Assembly: GCF_014205175.1 (NCBI RefSeq) | Contig: NZ_JACHNA010000001.1 | Location: 744,001 to 808,000 of the forward strand | Direction: 5' to 3' | DNA from: Micrococcus cohnii | GTDB lineage: Bacteria > Actinomycetota > Actinomycetes > Actinomycetales > Micrococcaceae | DNA length: 64,000 nucleotides | Shown: positions 46,736 through 56,393 of the stretch, piece after piece | Position numbering within the stretch: the stretch's first letter is position 1 | Layout of the letters: each line of letters begins with the position of its first letter | Translations under genes and position numbers: made by a program | Notes under the pieces: model-generated | What the model was told of the DNA's origin: nothing | The model's database searches: none | Seen by the model: the letters and a program-made list of their open reading frames with translations, nothing else

Positions 46736-48273
46736 GGGCGCCTCCAGGATCGTCCGTCGCGGGCCAGCAGCTCATGGGCGGATTCGGGGCCCCAGGAACC
46801 GGGCTGATACGGCTCTGGCTGTGTCTGCAGCGATTCCCAGTGCCGTTCGAACGGATCCACGATCCGCCAGGACAGCTCGACCTCCTGCTGCCGGGGGAAC
46901 AGCGGCGGCTCGCCGAGCAGCACGTCGAGGATGAGCCGCTCGTACGCCTCGGGGGAGTCCTCGGTGAACGCGTGCCCGTAGCCGAAGTCCATCGTCACGT
47001 CGCGGACCTCGGACTGTGTGCCGGGGACCTTCGAGGCGAACCGCATCGTCACGCCCTCGTCGGGCTGGACGCGGATCACGATGGTGTTCTGCCCGAAGGC
47101 GTCGCCGGGATGCGGCGGGAACAGCAGATGCGGCGGCTGCTTGAAGACCACCGCGATCTCCGTGACCCGGCGGCCCAGACGCTTGCCCGCCCGCAGGTAG
47201 AAGGGCACACCCTGCCAGCGGCGGGTGCGGATGCCGACCTTCAGCGCGGCGAATGTCTCGGTCGTGGAGGCGGGGTTGAACCCCTCCTCGTCGAGGAACC
47301 CGGTGACCTGCTCCCCGCCCTGCCAACCGGAGGTGTACTGTCCGCGGGCGCTGGACGCGTGCAGTCCCTCGGGGGTGTCCGGCACCTCGACGGCCGCCAG
47401 GACCTTCTCCTTCTCCGCGCGCAGGTGGTCAGCGTGGAAGGAGATGGGCTCCTCCATGGCCGTCAGCGCCAGCAGCTGCAGCAGATGGTTCTGGATGACG
47501 TCGCGGGCCGCCCCCACGCCGTCGTAATACGACGCGCGCCCGCCGATGCCGATGTCCTCGGCCATCGTGATCTGCACGTGGTCCACGTGCTCGGCGCTCC
47601 ACAGCGGCTCGAACATCCGGTTGGCGAACCGGAAGGCCAGGATGTTCTGGACGGTCTCCTTGCCCAGATAGTGGTCGATGCGAAACACCGACTCGGGTGG
47701 GAACACGCGTTCGATGACGGCATTGAGCTCCTGGGCGCTGGCCAGATCGTGGCCGAAGGGCTTCTCGATGACCACCCGCCGCCACGGGGCCTGCGGGTCC
47801 TGCGAATGCACCGCCAGGCCCGCCTCGGCCAGCTGACGGCACACCTCCTCGAACCAGCTCGGCGGGATGGAGAGGTAGAAGGCGGTGTTGGCGCGCGTGC
47901 CCCGGGAGGACTCGAGTTCACCGAGCACGTCCACGAGCCGTGCGTAGGCCGCGTCGTCATCGAAAGCGCCGGAGATGAAGCGCAGCCCGCCGGAGAACTG
48001 GTGCCACACAGTCTCGTTGAAGGGGGTCCGGGCACCGGCCTCGACGGCGGCTCGGACGTACTCGGCGAACTGCTCGTCGCTCCAGTCACGCCGGCCGAAG
48101 CCGACGAGCGAGAAACCCGGTGGCAGCAGGCCGCGGCCGGCGAGGTCGTACATGGCCGGCAGCAGCTTCTTGCGGGCCAGGTCGCCGGTCACCCCGAACA
48201 GGACCAGAGATGAGGGACCCGCGATGCGGGTGAGGCGGCGGTCGCGCGGGTCACGGAGAGGATTGGCGTGCAT
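46732..48273 (-). CDS. zwf: Glucose-6-phosphate 1-dehydrogenase
   Basis: First enzyme of the oxidative pentose phosphate pathway, producing NADPH; 513 residues. N-terminal nucleotide fold LVLFGVTGDLARKKLLPAMY (about 23-42), the substrate-binding and catalytic RIDHYLGKETVQN (about 195-207), and EKPFGHDLASAQ before it. It ends inside opcA by four bases and follows pgi by seven, in one operon with the rest of the pathway. Confidence 0.97.
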   Translation of the reverse strand: MHANPLRDPRDRRLTRIAGPSSLVLFGVTGDLARKKLLPAMYDLAGRGLLPPGFSLVGFGRRDWSDEQFAEYVRAAVEAGARTPFNETVWHQFSGGLRFISGAFDDDAAYARLVDVLGELESSRGTRANTAFYLSIPPSWFEEVCRQLAEAGLAVHSQDPQAPWRRVVIEKPFGHDLASAQELNAVIERVFPPESVFRIDHYLGKETVQNILAFRFANRMFEPLWSAEHVDHVQITMAEDIGIGGRASYYDGVGAARDVIQNHLLQLLALTAMEEPISFHADHLRAEKEKVLAAVEVPDTPEGLHASSARGQYTSGWQGGEQVTGFLDEEGFNPASTTETFAALKVGIRTRRWQGVPFYLRAGKRLGRRVTEIAVVFKQPPHLLFPPHPGDAFGQNTIVIRVQPDEGVTMRFASKVPGTQSEVRDVTMDFGYGHAFTEDSPEAYERLILDVLLGEPPLFPRQQEVELSWRIVDPFERHWESLQTQPEPYQPGSWGPESAHELLARDGRSWRRP

Positions 48274-48280
48274 GATCGGC

Positions 48281-49882
48281 TCAGAGGGTGTCGACGGCGC
48301 GGCGCACCGCCGCCAGCCCGGCGGCGCGATCGGTCAGGTGCAGGCTCAGGACGGGGCGGCCCTGCTCTCGCAGCACCGCGGCGTCGCCGCGGGCCTGCGC
48401 AGCGATGAGCCGATTGAGGCCGAACGGTTGGCCGGGGACCATCAGGTCCGGTTCGGCGTCCGCGGTGATCTGCAGGAACACGCCCGTGGCCGGCCCGCCC
48501 TTGTGCAGCTGTCCGGTGGAGTGCAGGAACCGCGGACCCCAGCCGAAGGTCACGGGCCGACCGGCCGCCCGGGCCAGCGCGGGGCGCAGGTCAGCGGCCG
48601 CCGAGTCGGCCTGTCGGTCCAGATAGGCGTGAATCGCGAGGTAGCCGTGCTCGCCAAGCCGGTCGAGCAGCCGGCGCAGCGCCTCGGTCAGGTCGGCGGG
48701 CCGGGACCCGTCGGGCAGGCCCGTGACGCGGACGCCGTCGACCTCGATGCCCGGATCCTGCTGCTCCGCGGGCGCGTCGAGCAGGCCGCGGGCCGCAGAC
48801 TTGGCCGCCTCGACGTCGGGCTGGTCGAACGGGTTGATGCCCAGCAGACGGCCAGCGACGGCGGTCGCGGCCTCCCACACGAGCAGCTGCGCACCGAGGC
48901 GCCCCCAGACGCGCACGCCGTGCTCGGGCATGACCGCACCGTCGGCGTCCTCGCCCAGCACGATGCGCAGCACGTCCGCCGCCCCCGTGGTGGCCTCCGG
49001 TGCCTCGACTTCGGCGACGACGGGAAGCAGCCCGGTTCCGGACTTGCCGGTGGACTCGGCCAGCAGCTGCTCGGCCCAGTCCCCGAAGCCGACGATCGAG
49101 GTGCCGTCCTCGGTGATCAGGAGTTTGTCGCGCAGAGGTTCGGTTCCCCCGAGCGCGGCGCCCAACTGCAGGGCCGGGTTCTCGGGCGCGTCCTCGAGCA
49201 CGAGATCGAGCACGGCTTCTGCGTCATCGAGCAGGCTCTCCACATCGGCCCCGGCCAACCCCGCCGGCACGAGACCGAACGCGGTCAGGGCGGAGAACCG
49301 ACCGCCGACGTGAGGATCGGCCTCGAACACGGCGCGACAGCCTTCGTCGGCCGCCGTCCGCGCCAGGGGGGATCCCGGGTCGGTGACCACGACGGTGCGG
49401 GAGGCGGCATCGAGACCGGCGCGCGTCATCGCCTCCGTGACGATCCGCCGCTGCGAATCGGTTTCGACCGTCGAGCCGGACTTCGAGGAGACCACGAGCA
49501 CCGTGCGCTCCAGGTCGGTGAGGGCGGCGGCCACCTGCTGCGGGTCGGTCGAGTCGAGCACCGTCAGCGCGACGCCCTCGGTCGCGGCGATGACCTCAGG
49601 AGCCAGCGATGAGCCGCCCATCCCGGCCAGCAGGACGCGGTCGACGCCCTCGGCGGCGAGCTCCTTGCGCAGCTGGCTGATTCGCTGCGGCAGCGGGCGG
49701 GACACGTCGACGGCGTCGAGCCAGCCGAGGCGGATCGAGGCCTCCTGCTCGGCCTCAGGGCCCCACAGGGTCGCGTCGTGGTCGCCCAGGCGTGAGGCGA
49801 ACCGCTCGGCGACGAGCGCGTCGACGTGACGGTCGATGGCGGCGAGGGCGTCTCCGGTGGCGCTGAGGCCGAAGGTGCTCAT
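48281..49882 (-). CDS. pgi: Glucose-6-phosphate isomerase
   Basis: Interconverts glucose 6-phosphate and fructose 6-phosphate; 533 residues. It belongs to the divergent form that sits inside actinobacterial pentose phosphate operons. The sugar-phosphate isomerase (SIS) folds are visible: LLAGMGGSSLAPEV and VVSSKSGSTVETDSQ (phosphate binding) and FGDWAEQLLAESTGKSGTG. AAAGGA lies eleven bases upstream of the ATG. It lies seven bases before zwf and 45 after tal. Confidence 0.93.
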   Translation of the reverse strand: MSTFGLSATGDALAAIDRHVDALVAERFASRLGDHDATLWGPEAEQEASIRLGWLDAVDVSRPLPQRISQLRKELAAEGVDRVLLAGMGGSSLAPEVIAATEGVALTVLDSTDPQQVAAALTDLERTVLVVSSKSGSTVETDSQRRIVTEAMTRAGLDAASRTVVVTDPGSPLARTAADEGCRAVFEADPHVGGRFSALTAFGLVPAGLAGADVESLLDDAEAVLDLVLEDAPENPALQLGAALGGTEPLRDKLLITEDGTSIVGFGDWAEQLLAESTGKSGTGLLPVVAEVEAPEATTGAADVLRIVLGEDADGAVMPEHGVRVWGRLGAQLLVWEAATAVAGRLLGINPFDQPDVEAAKSAARGLLDAPAEQQDPGIEVDGVRVTGLPDGSRPADLTEALRRLLDRLGEHGYLAIHAYLDRQADSAAADLRPALARAAGRPVTFGWGPRFLHSTGQLHKGGPATGVFLQITADAEPDLMVPGQPFGLNRLIAAQARGDAAVLREQGRPVLSLHLTDRAAGLAAVRRAVDTL

Positions 49883-49927
49883 CAGGGGGGTGTCCTTTCG
49901 CGGAAGAGGTGCGGCTCGTCGGTCGGG

Positions 49928-51109
49928 CTAGGACGCGGCGGGGGAGTCGGAGGGGCCAGAGGCCTCGTCGCGGGCACGGGCCAGACCCTGTTCGGCGGTG
50001 TCCAGCATGGCCTCCCACGCGGCGACGAATGCGGCAATCCCCGCGCCCTCGAGCGTGTCGACGACGTCGGAGTAGTCGACGCCGGCACGACCGACCGCGT
50101 CCAGGTGCGCGTCGGCGGCCGCGTAGCCGACGGCGCGAGCGTCCTCATCAGCGGCGGACAGGCGAACTCCGTGCTCGGCCACGGCGTGCAGCGTCGCCTC
50201 GGGCAGCGTGATCACGGTGTTCGGCGCCGCCAGACCACTGACGTAGGCGTCGGCGGGCAGGGCGGGGTCCTTGACGCTGGTCGAGGCCCACAGAGGACGC
50301 AGGGCCGGGGCGCCGGCGGCGGCCAGCAGGCGCCACCGTTCGGTCTGCGCAGACTCGACGATGATGCGGTGGGCGAGTCGGGCGTTGGCCAGGCCGGCGC
50401 CGCGGAACAGGGACTCGTCGGCGCCGAGTCGCCGCAGACGAGTGTCCACCTCCGTGTCCACGCGCGAGACGAACAGGGACGCGACGGCGTGGATCCGGCG
50501 CAGGTCCCGCCCCGCGGTGCGGGCCCTCTCCAGCCCGGCCAGCCAGGCGTTGACGACCTCGCGGACACGCGGCAGAGAGAAGATCAGGGTCACGTTGACG
50601 CTGATCCCGGCGGCCAGGACCTCGGTGATCGCCGGCAGGCACGCCTGCGTGGCCGGGATCTTCACCATGAGGTTCTCCCGGTCGATCGCGGCGGCCAGCC
50701 GCTGGGCCTGGGTGACGGTGGCGCTCGGGTCCTGGGCCAGACGGGGGTCGACCTCGATCGAGACGAACCCGTCTCGGCCGCCGGTGCGCTCGTGCACCGG
50801 CGCCAGCACATCGGCTGCCTGCGCGACGTCACGGCAGGTCAGCTCGTGCACCGCGGTGGCCGCGTCCGTGCCGCGCGCGGCGAGTTCTTGCAGCTGCGGC
50901 AGATAGGCCTCGGCGTCGGTCAGGGCCTTCTGGAAGATCGTCGGGTTCGTCGTCACCCCGCTGATCTGGCGCGTCGTCACGAGGTTCGCCAGGTCGCCGT
51001 TCTGCAGACGGGTCCGCGACAGATCATCCAGCCAGAGGGACACCCCGGCCTGGCTCAGAGCGCGCGTGTGCGGGTCAGGTGAGCGTGGTGCGGTCTTCTC
51101 GGTGTTCAT
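49928..51109 (-). CDS. tal: Transaldolase
   Basis: Transfers a dihydroxyacetone unit from sedoheptulose 7-phosphate in the non-oxidative pentose phosphate pathway; 393 residues, about the length of the actinobacterial TalB-like group. The N-terminal SGVTTNPTIFQKAL, the Schiff-base lysine in NLMVKIPAT, and NVTLIFSLPR are typical, as is PLWASTSVKDPALP. It overlaps tkt by four bases. Confidence 0.96.
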   Translation of the reverse strand: MNTEKTAPRSPDPHTRALSQAGVSLWLDDLSRTRLQNGDLANLVTTRQISGVTTNPTIFQKALTDAEAYLPQLQELAARGTDAATAVHELTCRDVAQAADVLAPVHERTGGRDGFVSIEVDPRLAQDPSATVTQAQRLAAAIDRENLMVKIPATQACLPAITEVLAAGISVNVTLIFSLPRVREVVNAWLAGLERARTAGRDLRRIHAVASLFVSRVDTEVDTRLRRLGADESLFRGAGLANARLAHRIIVESAQTERWRLLAAAGAPALRPLWASTSVKDPALPADAYVSGLAAPNTVITLPEATLHAVAEHGVRLSAADEDARAVGYAAADAHLDAVGRAGVDYSDVVDTLEGAGIAAFVAAWEAMLDTAEQGLARARDEASGPSDSPAAS

Positions 51110-53337
51110 GTGTGGTCCTTCTCGGTGCGGACGGGGTGCTCGGCGCCGTGCCGGGCCTGCTCGTCGAGCAGGCGCCGCGCCGTGTCCACGACGTGGGCCT
51201 GCGTGAAACCGTACTTCTCCATGAGCCGCGTGCCAGGGGCCGACTCGCCGTAATGTTCCAGGCTGATGCGCGCGCCCCGGCTGGTGCTGGTCACGGTGTA
51301 CTCATGCCAGCCCTGAGCGATGCCCGCCTCGATCGAGATCCGCACCGGCGCGTCGGGACCCTCCGGCAGGACGTGGTGCCGATAGGCCTCGTCCTGGTCG
51401 ACGAACCACTCGAGGCAGGGCGCCGAGACGACGCGGGTCGGCACCCCCTCCTGCTGCAGGCGGTTGCGGGCCTGCACGGCGACCTGCACCTCGGACCCGG
51501 TGGCGATCAGCAGCACCCGGGGCGCGCTCGTGTGGCCCTCGACATCACGGGCCTCCTGAAGCACGTAGGCCCCGCGCGCCGTGCCCGCGGCGCTCGCGCA
51601 GGCCTCGGCCCCGCCGTCGAGGTCGGCGCGGGGCAGGACGGGCAGCGCCTGCCGGGACAGCACGATCCCGGCCGGACGCCCGCGGCGGCCGAGCACGGTG
51701 TGCCACGCCCACGCGGTCTCGTTGGCGTCGGCCGGTCGCACGACGTCCAAACCCGGGATCGCCCGCAGCGCGGCCAGGTGCTCGACCGGCTGGTGGGTCG
51801 GTCCGTCCTCGCCCAGGCCGATGGAGTCGTGCGTCCACACGTGCACGCTCGGGGTGCCCATCAGTGCCGCCAGCCGCAGGGCAGGCCTCTGGTAGTCGGA
51901 GAAAGTCAGGAACGTGCCGGCGTAGGCACGGGTCAGCCCGCCCAGGGCGATCCCGTTGACGATGCAGGCGGCGGCGAACTCGCGGATCCCGAAGTGCAGG
52001 GTGCGTCCGTGCGGACCGCCGCGGAACGCTGCCGTCTGCCGATCGGCTGGAAGGAACGAGGGCTCGCCGGCCATCGTGGTGTTGTTCGATCCGGCCAGAT
52101 CCGCCGAGCCGCCCCACAGCTCGGGCATCACCTCGGCCAGCGCGGAGAGCACCTGCCCGGAGGCGGCACGGGTCGCCACGCTCTTCTCATCGGCGTTCCA
52201 GGTCGGGAAAGCGGCGTCGAAGCCTTCGGGCAGGCGCTGCTCTCGCAGCCGGTCATACAGCCGCGCGGCCTCGGGTCGCTCGGCGCGCCAGCGCTGCAGC
52301 GCCTGCTCCCAGTCGGCGCGCCGCACCGCCGCCCGCTCACGCAGCCGCCGGGAACGCTCGAGCAGGGCGGGATCGACCGCGAAGCTCTCCTGCGGGTCGA
52401 AGCCGAGAGCGCGCTTGGTCGCGGCCAGCTCCTCGGCGCCGAGCGCGGCGCCGTGAACGCCACCGGTGTTCTGCTTGGTGGGAGCGGGCCAGCCGATCAC
52501 AGTGCGCAGCCGAATCAGCGTCGGGGCATCGGTCGTCCGCTTCGCCCGTGCCAGAGCGTCGTAGAGGGAGCGTGGGTCCTCTCGGTAGTGAGGCACCTCG
52601 TGGCCCTCGGTGCCGCCGGTGAAGTCCACATCGAGCACCTGCCAGCCCAGCGCACGGTAGCGCTGCGCCACATCCTCGGTGAACGCCACGTCCGTGTCGT
52701 CCTCGATCGAGATCCGGTTGGCGTCGTAGACGACGACGAGATTGCCCAGACGCTGGTGACCGGCGAGCGAGGCGGCCTCGTTCGTGACGCCTTCCTGAAT
52801 GTCGCCGTCGGAGGCGATGACGAAGACATGGTGGTCGAAGGGCGAGGCGCCCGCCGCGGTGTCGGGGTCCAGCAGGCCCCGCAGGCGGCGCTGGTCATAG
52901 GCGAAGCCGACGGCGGTGGCCAGTCCCTGGCCGAGTGGCCCGGTGGTCATCTCGACGTGGTCGGTGTGGTGGACCTCGGGATGCCCCGGCGTCTTGGAGC
53001 CCTCGGTCCGCAGCGCCCGGATGTCGTCGAGCTCGAGCCCGGCGCCGGCGGCGAACAGCTGCAGGTACAGCGTCAGGGACGCATGCCCGGCCGAGAGGAT
53101 GAAGCGGTCGCGACCGGGCCAGTGCGGGTCGCGGGGGTCGAGGTGCATGACGTTCTGGAACAGCTGCCAGGCCACGGGGGCGAGCGACATCGCGGTGCCC
53201 GGATGCCCGTGCCCGGCATGTTCGACGGCGTCGGCCGCGAGCACCCGCAGGGTGTCCACCATGGCCTTGTCCTGGCTCTCGTACACGTACTCGCGCGCCG
53301 GGCGGAGGCGGTCCAGGGGGACAGGAAGCTCAGCCAT
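51106..53337 (-). CDS. tkt: Transketolase
   Basis: Thiamine-diphosphate enzyme moving two-carbon units in the non-oxidative pentose phosphate pathway; 743 residues, about 50 longer than E. coli TktA. It has the N-terminal AGHGHPGTAMSLAPVAWQLF, the cofactor motif FVIASDGDIQEGVTNEAASLA with its closing Asn, and the pyrimidine domain GIREFAAACIVNGIALGG and DSIGLGEDGPTHQPVEHL. GAGGAGATCACC precedes the ATG. It is first in the operon tkt-tal-pgi-zwf-opcA-pgl, and is divergent from ctaB. Confidence 0.97.
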   Translation of the reverse strand: MAELPVPLDRLRPAREYVYESQDKAMVDTLRVLAADAVEHAGHGHPGTAMSLAPVAWQLFQNVMHLDPRDPHWPGRDRFILSAGHASLTLYLQLFAAGAGLELDDIRALRTEGSKTPGHPEVHHTDHVEMTTGPLGQGLATAVGFAYDQRRLRGLLDPDTAAGASPFDHHVFVIASDGDIQEGVTNEAASLAGHQRLGNLVVVYDANRISIEDDTDVAFTEDVAQRYRALGWQVLDVDFTGGTEGHEVPHYREDPRSLYDALARAKRTTDAPTLIRLRTVIGWPAPTKQNTGGVHGAALGAEELAATKRALGFDPQESFAVDPALLERSRRLRERAAVRRADWEQALQRWRAERPEAARLYDRLREQRLPEGFDAAFPTWNADEKSVATRAASGQVLSALAEVMPELWGGSADLAGSNNTTMAGEPSFLPADRQTAAFRGGPHGRTLHFGIREFAAACIVNGIALGGLTRAYAGTFLTFSDYQRPALRLAALMGTPSVHVWTHDSIGLGEDGPTHQPVEHLAALRAIPGLDVVRPADANETAWAWHTVLGRRGRPAGIVLSRQALPVLPRADLDGGAEACASAAGTARGAYVLQEARDVEGHTSAPRVLLIATGSEVQVAVQARNRLQQEGVPTRVVSAPCLEWFVDQDEAYRHHVLPEGPDAPVRISIEAGIAQGWHEYTVTSTSRGARISLEHYGESAPGTRLMEKYGFTQAHVVDTARRLLDEQARHGAEHPVRTEKDHT

Positions 53338-53449
53338 GGTGATCTCCTCACAGCGTGTGTCGCCGTCGGTGCGGCAGGACTGTTCGCCAGCCTAACGCCG
53401 ACGGTGGCGGCGTGCGTGCCGTCACCGGGCCCATCAGTGTGCTGGCGGG

Positions 53450-53455
53450 TATGAT
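53450..53455 (+). promoter_or_regulatory. -10 box upstream of ctaB
   Basis: TATGAT at 53450-53455 is the best -10 match in the region and predicts a transcript start at about 53461-53462. That is 73 bases before the ctaB start and exactly at the GTG of a cysteine-rich open frame. Confidence 0.55.
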
Positions 53456-53460
53456 CGTCG

Positions 53461-53583
53461 GTGATCTTCGCGCGTCCGCACCTGTGTTGCCGGTGCGGGT
53501 CGTGCCTGTCCTGTCCCCGCACCGTGAGAAGTCGATGTCATCCACCGTGGAGCCGTCCGTCACCGCCGCCGAAGGCGTCGTGA
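53461..53583 (+). CDS. Candidate leaderless cysteine-rich upstream peptide, 40 residues
   Basis: GTG at 53461 lies five bases after the TATGAT box, where transcription should begin, so it could be translated from a leaderless mRNA. The peptide starts [18 protein letters not shown] and has six cysteines at positions 9, 10, 12, 15, 18 and 26. It runs 46 bases into ctaB in another frame. In mycobacteria, leaderless polycysteine open frames act as cysteine-responsive attenuators; a similar or metal-sensing role for a haem/copper oxidase gene is only a guess. The part overlapping ctaB may have no function of its own. Confidence 0.35.
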   Translation: MIFARPHLCCRCGSCLSCPRTVRSRCHPPWSRPSPPPKAS

Positions 53584-54527
53584 GCCGCGAGCCGGAGCCT
53601 GCGGGCCCCCCGCGGCCGTTGAGCCTGCGCCGCAAGGCGAAGGCTTACCTCGAGCTGACGAAACCGCGCGTCATCGAGCTGTTGCTGGTGACGACACTGC
53701 CCACGATGATCTTCGCCCAGCGCGGTTTCCCGGACCTGGTCACGATGGCCGCCACGCTGATCGGTGGCGCGATGGCCGCGGGGGCTTCGGGTGCGTTCAA
53801 CTGCTACATCGACCGCGACATCGACCGTGTGATGAAGCGGACGGAACGACGCCCGCTCGTCACCGGTGAGGTCACCCCCCGTGAGGCCTTGGTCTTCTCC
53901 TGGGTGCTCACCGCGCTCTCGCTGGTGATCCTGTACGTCGGCGCGAATCTGTTGGCGGCCGCGCTCGGGGCCGCCGCCATTTTCTTCTACGTGGTCGTGT
54001 ATTCGCTGGTGCTCAAGCGACGCACCGAGCAGAACATCGTGTGGGGCGGCATCGCCGGCTGCTTCCCGGTGCTGATCGCGTGGGCCGCCGTGCGTGAGAG
54101 CGTCGAGTGGCCGGCGGTCATCCTGTTCGTCGTCATCTTCCTGTGGACGCCGCCGCACTATTGGCCGCTGTCCATGAAGTACAAGCGTGACTACCAGGAG
54201 GCCGATGTGCCCATGCTCGGCGCCGTCGCCTCCGCGCGCCTGGTGTCGAACCAGGTCGTGCTGTACGCATGGGCCACCGTGGTGTGCTCGCTGCTGCTCG
54301 TCCCGCTGGGCTGGGCCGGCATCGTCTACACCGCCGTCGCGGTGGGCGTGGGCGGCTGGTTCGTGTGGGAGTCACACGTGCTGCAGCGCCAGGCCCAGAG
54401 CCCGGACTTCGAGGACCGCAAGGCCATGCGTGTCTTCCACCTGTCGATCAGCTACCTCACGCTGCTGTTCATCGCCCTGGCGGTCGATCCGTTCGTCGGC
54501 GCGCCGCTCATGCAGTTCGGCGCCTGA
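53535..54527 (+). CDS. ctaB: Protohaem IX farnesyltransferase (haem O synthase)
   Basis: Adds the farnesyl chain to haem B, giving haem O for cytochrome oxidase assembly; 330 residues, nine membrane segments of the UbiA fold. The first aspartate motif is [20 protein letters not shown] (about 92-111) and the second [13 protein letters not shown] (about 216-228). The 35 residues before [20 protein letters not shown] are variable. ATG 53535 has only GAGAAG as a weak ribosome site. It faces ctaA, whose product acts on its product. Confidence 0.95.
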   Translation: MSSTVEPSVTAAEGVVSREPEPAGPPRPLSLRRKAKAYLELTKPRVIELLLVTTLPTMIFAQRGFPDLVTMAATLIGGAMAAGASGAFNCYIDRDIDRVMKRTERRPLVTGEVTPREALVFSWVLTALSLVILYVGANLLAAALGAAAIFFYVVVYSLVLKRRTEQNIVWGGIAGCFPVLIAWAAVRESVEWPAVILFVVIFLWTPPHYWPLSMKYKRDYQEADVPMLGAVASARLVSNQVVLYAWATVVCSLLLVPLGWAGIVYTAVAVGVGGWFVWESHVLQRQAQSPDFEDRKAMRVFHLSISYLTLLFIALAVDPFVGAPLMQFGA

Positions 54528-54554
54528 GGCACCGCCCGCGGCGCCGACACCACG

Positions 54555-54588
54555 ACGGCCCCGCCTCCCATCCGGGAGGCGGGGCCGT
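54555..54588. terminator. Bidirectional terminator between ctaB and ctaA
   Basis: Perfect 15-base stem ACGGCCCCGCCTCCC (54555-54569), loop ATCC, GGGAGGCGGGGCCGT (54574-54588), followed by TCTCTCGTG. Confidence 0.82.
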
Positions 54589-54637
54589 TCTCTCGTGTGG
54601 CGGAGCCCGCGCCGGCGAGCATCCCGGGCGTGGGGTC

Positions 54638-55615
54638 TCAGGCCCGTGCCGTGTCCGCGGCGGGGACGCGGTGGTCGCTGGTCTGACGCTGCCAGGCGAC
54701 GGTGGCGGCGACGGTCGTGATCGTGGCGCCGGCCAGGTGCAGGGCCACGACGCCGATCGGCAGACCCGTCAGATGCTGCCAGTAGCCGATGGCGCCCTGC
54801 AGGACGATGGCTGCCAACGCGAACAGGGTCGTGCGGCGCTGCGCGGGCGAGGTGCCCGGGGTGCGGTGGACGGCCACGAGCAGCACGAGGGTCGCGATCA
54901 CCATGACGTACACGGGCACGACGTGCGCGCGGGTGATCAGCAGAGCATCGAACCCGTGGCGGGCGGCCTGAGGGTCGCCGGAATGCGGTCCGGTGCCGGT
55001 CACGAGCGTGCCCAGCACGAGCGTGAACCACAGAGCGATGAAGTTCACGGTGGCCGCGGCGCGGCTGATGCGCGTCGTCGCCCCGTCCACGACCGGCGTG
55101 CCCGCAGGATGCCGACGGGCGTGCCGGACCCGCAGCAGCAGCTGCGTCGCCCAGACGATCAGCAGCGCGGAGATGACGAAATGCACGCCCACGATCCGCG
55201 GGTCCAGAGCGAGCCGCACCGTCGCACCGCCGATGAGCGCCTGGACGGCGATGCCCGCCAGCAGCAGCATGGAGAGACGGAACGCCTCGCGGTGGACGTG
55301 CCGGACTTTCCAGAGCCAGAGGATCATCAGTAGCGAGATCACGGAGAGCACGCCCGTCAGTGTCCGGTTGCCGAACTCGATGTACCCGTGGATGCCCATC
55401 TCGGGAGTGTTCGTCAGGGAACCGGGGCGGCACATCGGCCACGTCGGACAACCCAGGCCCGAGGCGGTCAGCCGCACGGCACCGCCGGTGACGACGATGC
55501 CCATCTGTGAGATGAGTGATGCGACGGCCAGCACGACGGTCCCGCGGGTGATGCGAGCGGGCAGCACGGCGCCGCGCCGAGAAGCCGTAGCGGGGGTGAC
55601 GGGTGAGTCGGTCAC
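54638..55615 (-). CDS. ctaA: Haem A synthase
   Basis: Oxidises haem O to haem A for the aa3-type cytochrome oxidase; 325 residues with eight membrane segments. Conserved features are the first segment ISQMGIVVTGGAVRLTASGL, the extracellular cysteine pair in GCPTWPMC, EFGNRTLTG, and histidines in VGVHFVISALL, ITRAHVVPVY and VVALHLAGA that hold haem. It starts with GTG 55615 after GGAAGGAG, chosen over a much longer frame that overlaps the ABC permease. It follows the permease gene by 37 bases. Confidence 0.94.
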   Translation of the reverse strand: MTDSPVTPATASRRGAVLPARITRGTVVLAVASLISQMGIVVTGGAVRLTASGLGCPTWPMCRPGSLTNTPEMGIHGYIEFGNRTLTGVLSVISLLMILWLWKVRHVHREAFRLSMLLLAGIAVQALIGGATVRLALDPRIVGVHFVISALLIVWATQLLLRVRHARRHPAGTPVVDGATTRISRAAATVNFIALWFTLVLGTLVTGTGPHSGDPQAARHGFDALLITRAHVVPVYVMVIATLVLLVAVHRTPGTSPAQRRTTLFALAAIVLQGAIGYWQHLTGLPIGVVALHLAGATITTVAATVAWQRQTSDHRVPAADTARA

Positions 55616-55652
55616 GCGAACCGCTCCTTCCAGTGAACGGGGGACGGGGAGA

Positions 55653-56393
55653 TCAGGGGCGCCAGCGGAACCAGCGCAGCGCGCCGGCCACGGCCCCGGC
55701 GCACCACAGGGCGAGCAGGAGCACGGCGCCGGGGTGCCAGACCCCGTCGGCCAGGGCGGTGCGCAGGCCATTGCCCAGCGCCGCGGAAGGCAGCCACGAC
55801 AGCTGCGGCGCCGGTGCGGGAAAGACGGTCCCGCCGACCGCGCCGAAGAGCACCCAGAGCAGGTTCGCCACGGCGAGGGTCGCCTCGGGGCGGGCGGTGC
55901 CGGCCAACAGCAGCCCGAGAGCAGTGAAGCTCACGCCACCCAGCAGCAGCGTCAGGATGGCCGCGGGCAGCCCTGCGGGGTCGGGGCTCCAGCCCAGGGC
56001 GAGCCCGAGCCCGGCGATCACACCCGTTTGGATGGTGAGCAGCACGAGCACCGAGGCGGCCTTGCCGAGCACGAGCCCGGCGACGCCCAGGGGAGTGGTG
56101 GCCAGCGCCGCGAGCACGTCGTATCGGCGTTCGAACCCGGTGGCGATGGCCGTGGCGGTGAACGCGGAGCTCACGACGGCCAGGGCGAGGCAGCCGGGCA
56201 CGGCCACGTCGAGCCCGGAGCGGCCCGGTGCCTCAAGCAGGCCCGTGACATGAACGCCGAGCAGGGCGAGCACGGGCAGTACAAGCGTGACGACGAGCTG
56301 TTCGCCGTTGCGCAGGGCGGTGCCGGTTTCATAGCGGGCCTGGGCGATGATCCGGGCGGGCAGCGTGGCGGCCGCGGCGACGGGGGCGGTCAT
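55653..56393 (-). CDS. ABC-2 type transporter permease
   Basis: Membrane half of a two-gene ABC exporter, 246 residues with six membrane segments and the ABC-2 fold; the family stretch is FERRYDVLAALATTPLGVAGLVLGK. It is encoded downstream of its ATPase with a four-base overlap and upstream of ctaA. In mycobacteria the same pair sits at the same place (Rv1457c-Rv1458c). The cargo is unknown; the conserved link to haem A and Fe-S genes suggests a role in haem or oxidase assembly, but that is inference. Confidence 0.88.
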   Translation of the reverse strand: MTAPVAAAATLPARIIAQARYETGTALRNGEQLVVTLVLPVLALLGVHVTGLLEAPGRSGLDVAVPGCLALAVVSSAFTATAIATGFERRYDVLAALATTPLGVAGLVLGKAASVLVLLTIQTGVIAGLGLALGWSPDPAGLPAAILTLLLGGVSFTALGLLLAGTARPEATLAVANLLWVLFGAVGGTVFPAPAPQLSWLPSAALGNGLRTALADGVWHPGAVLLLALWCAGAVAGALRWFRWRP

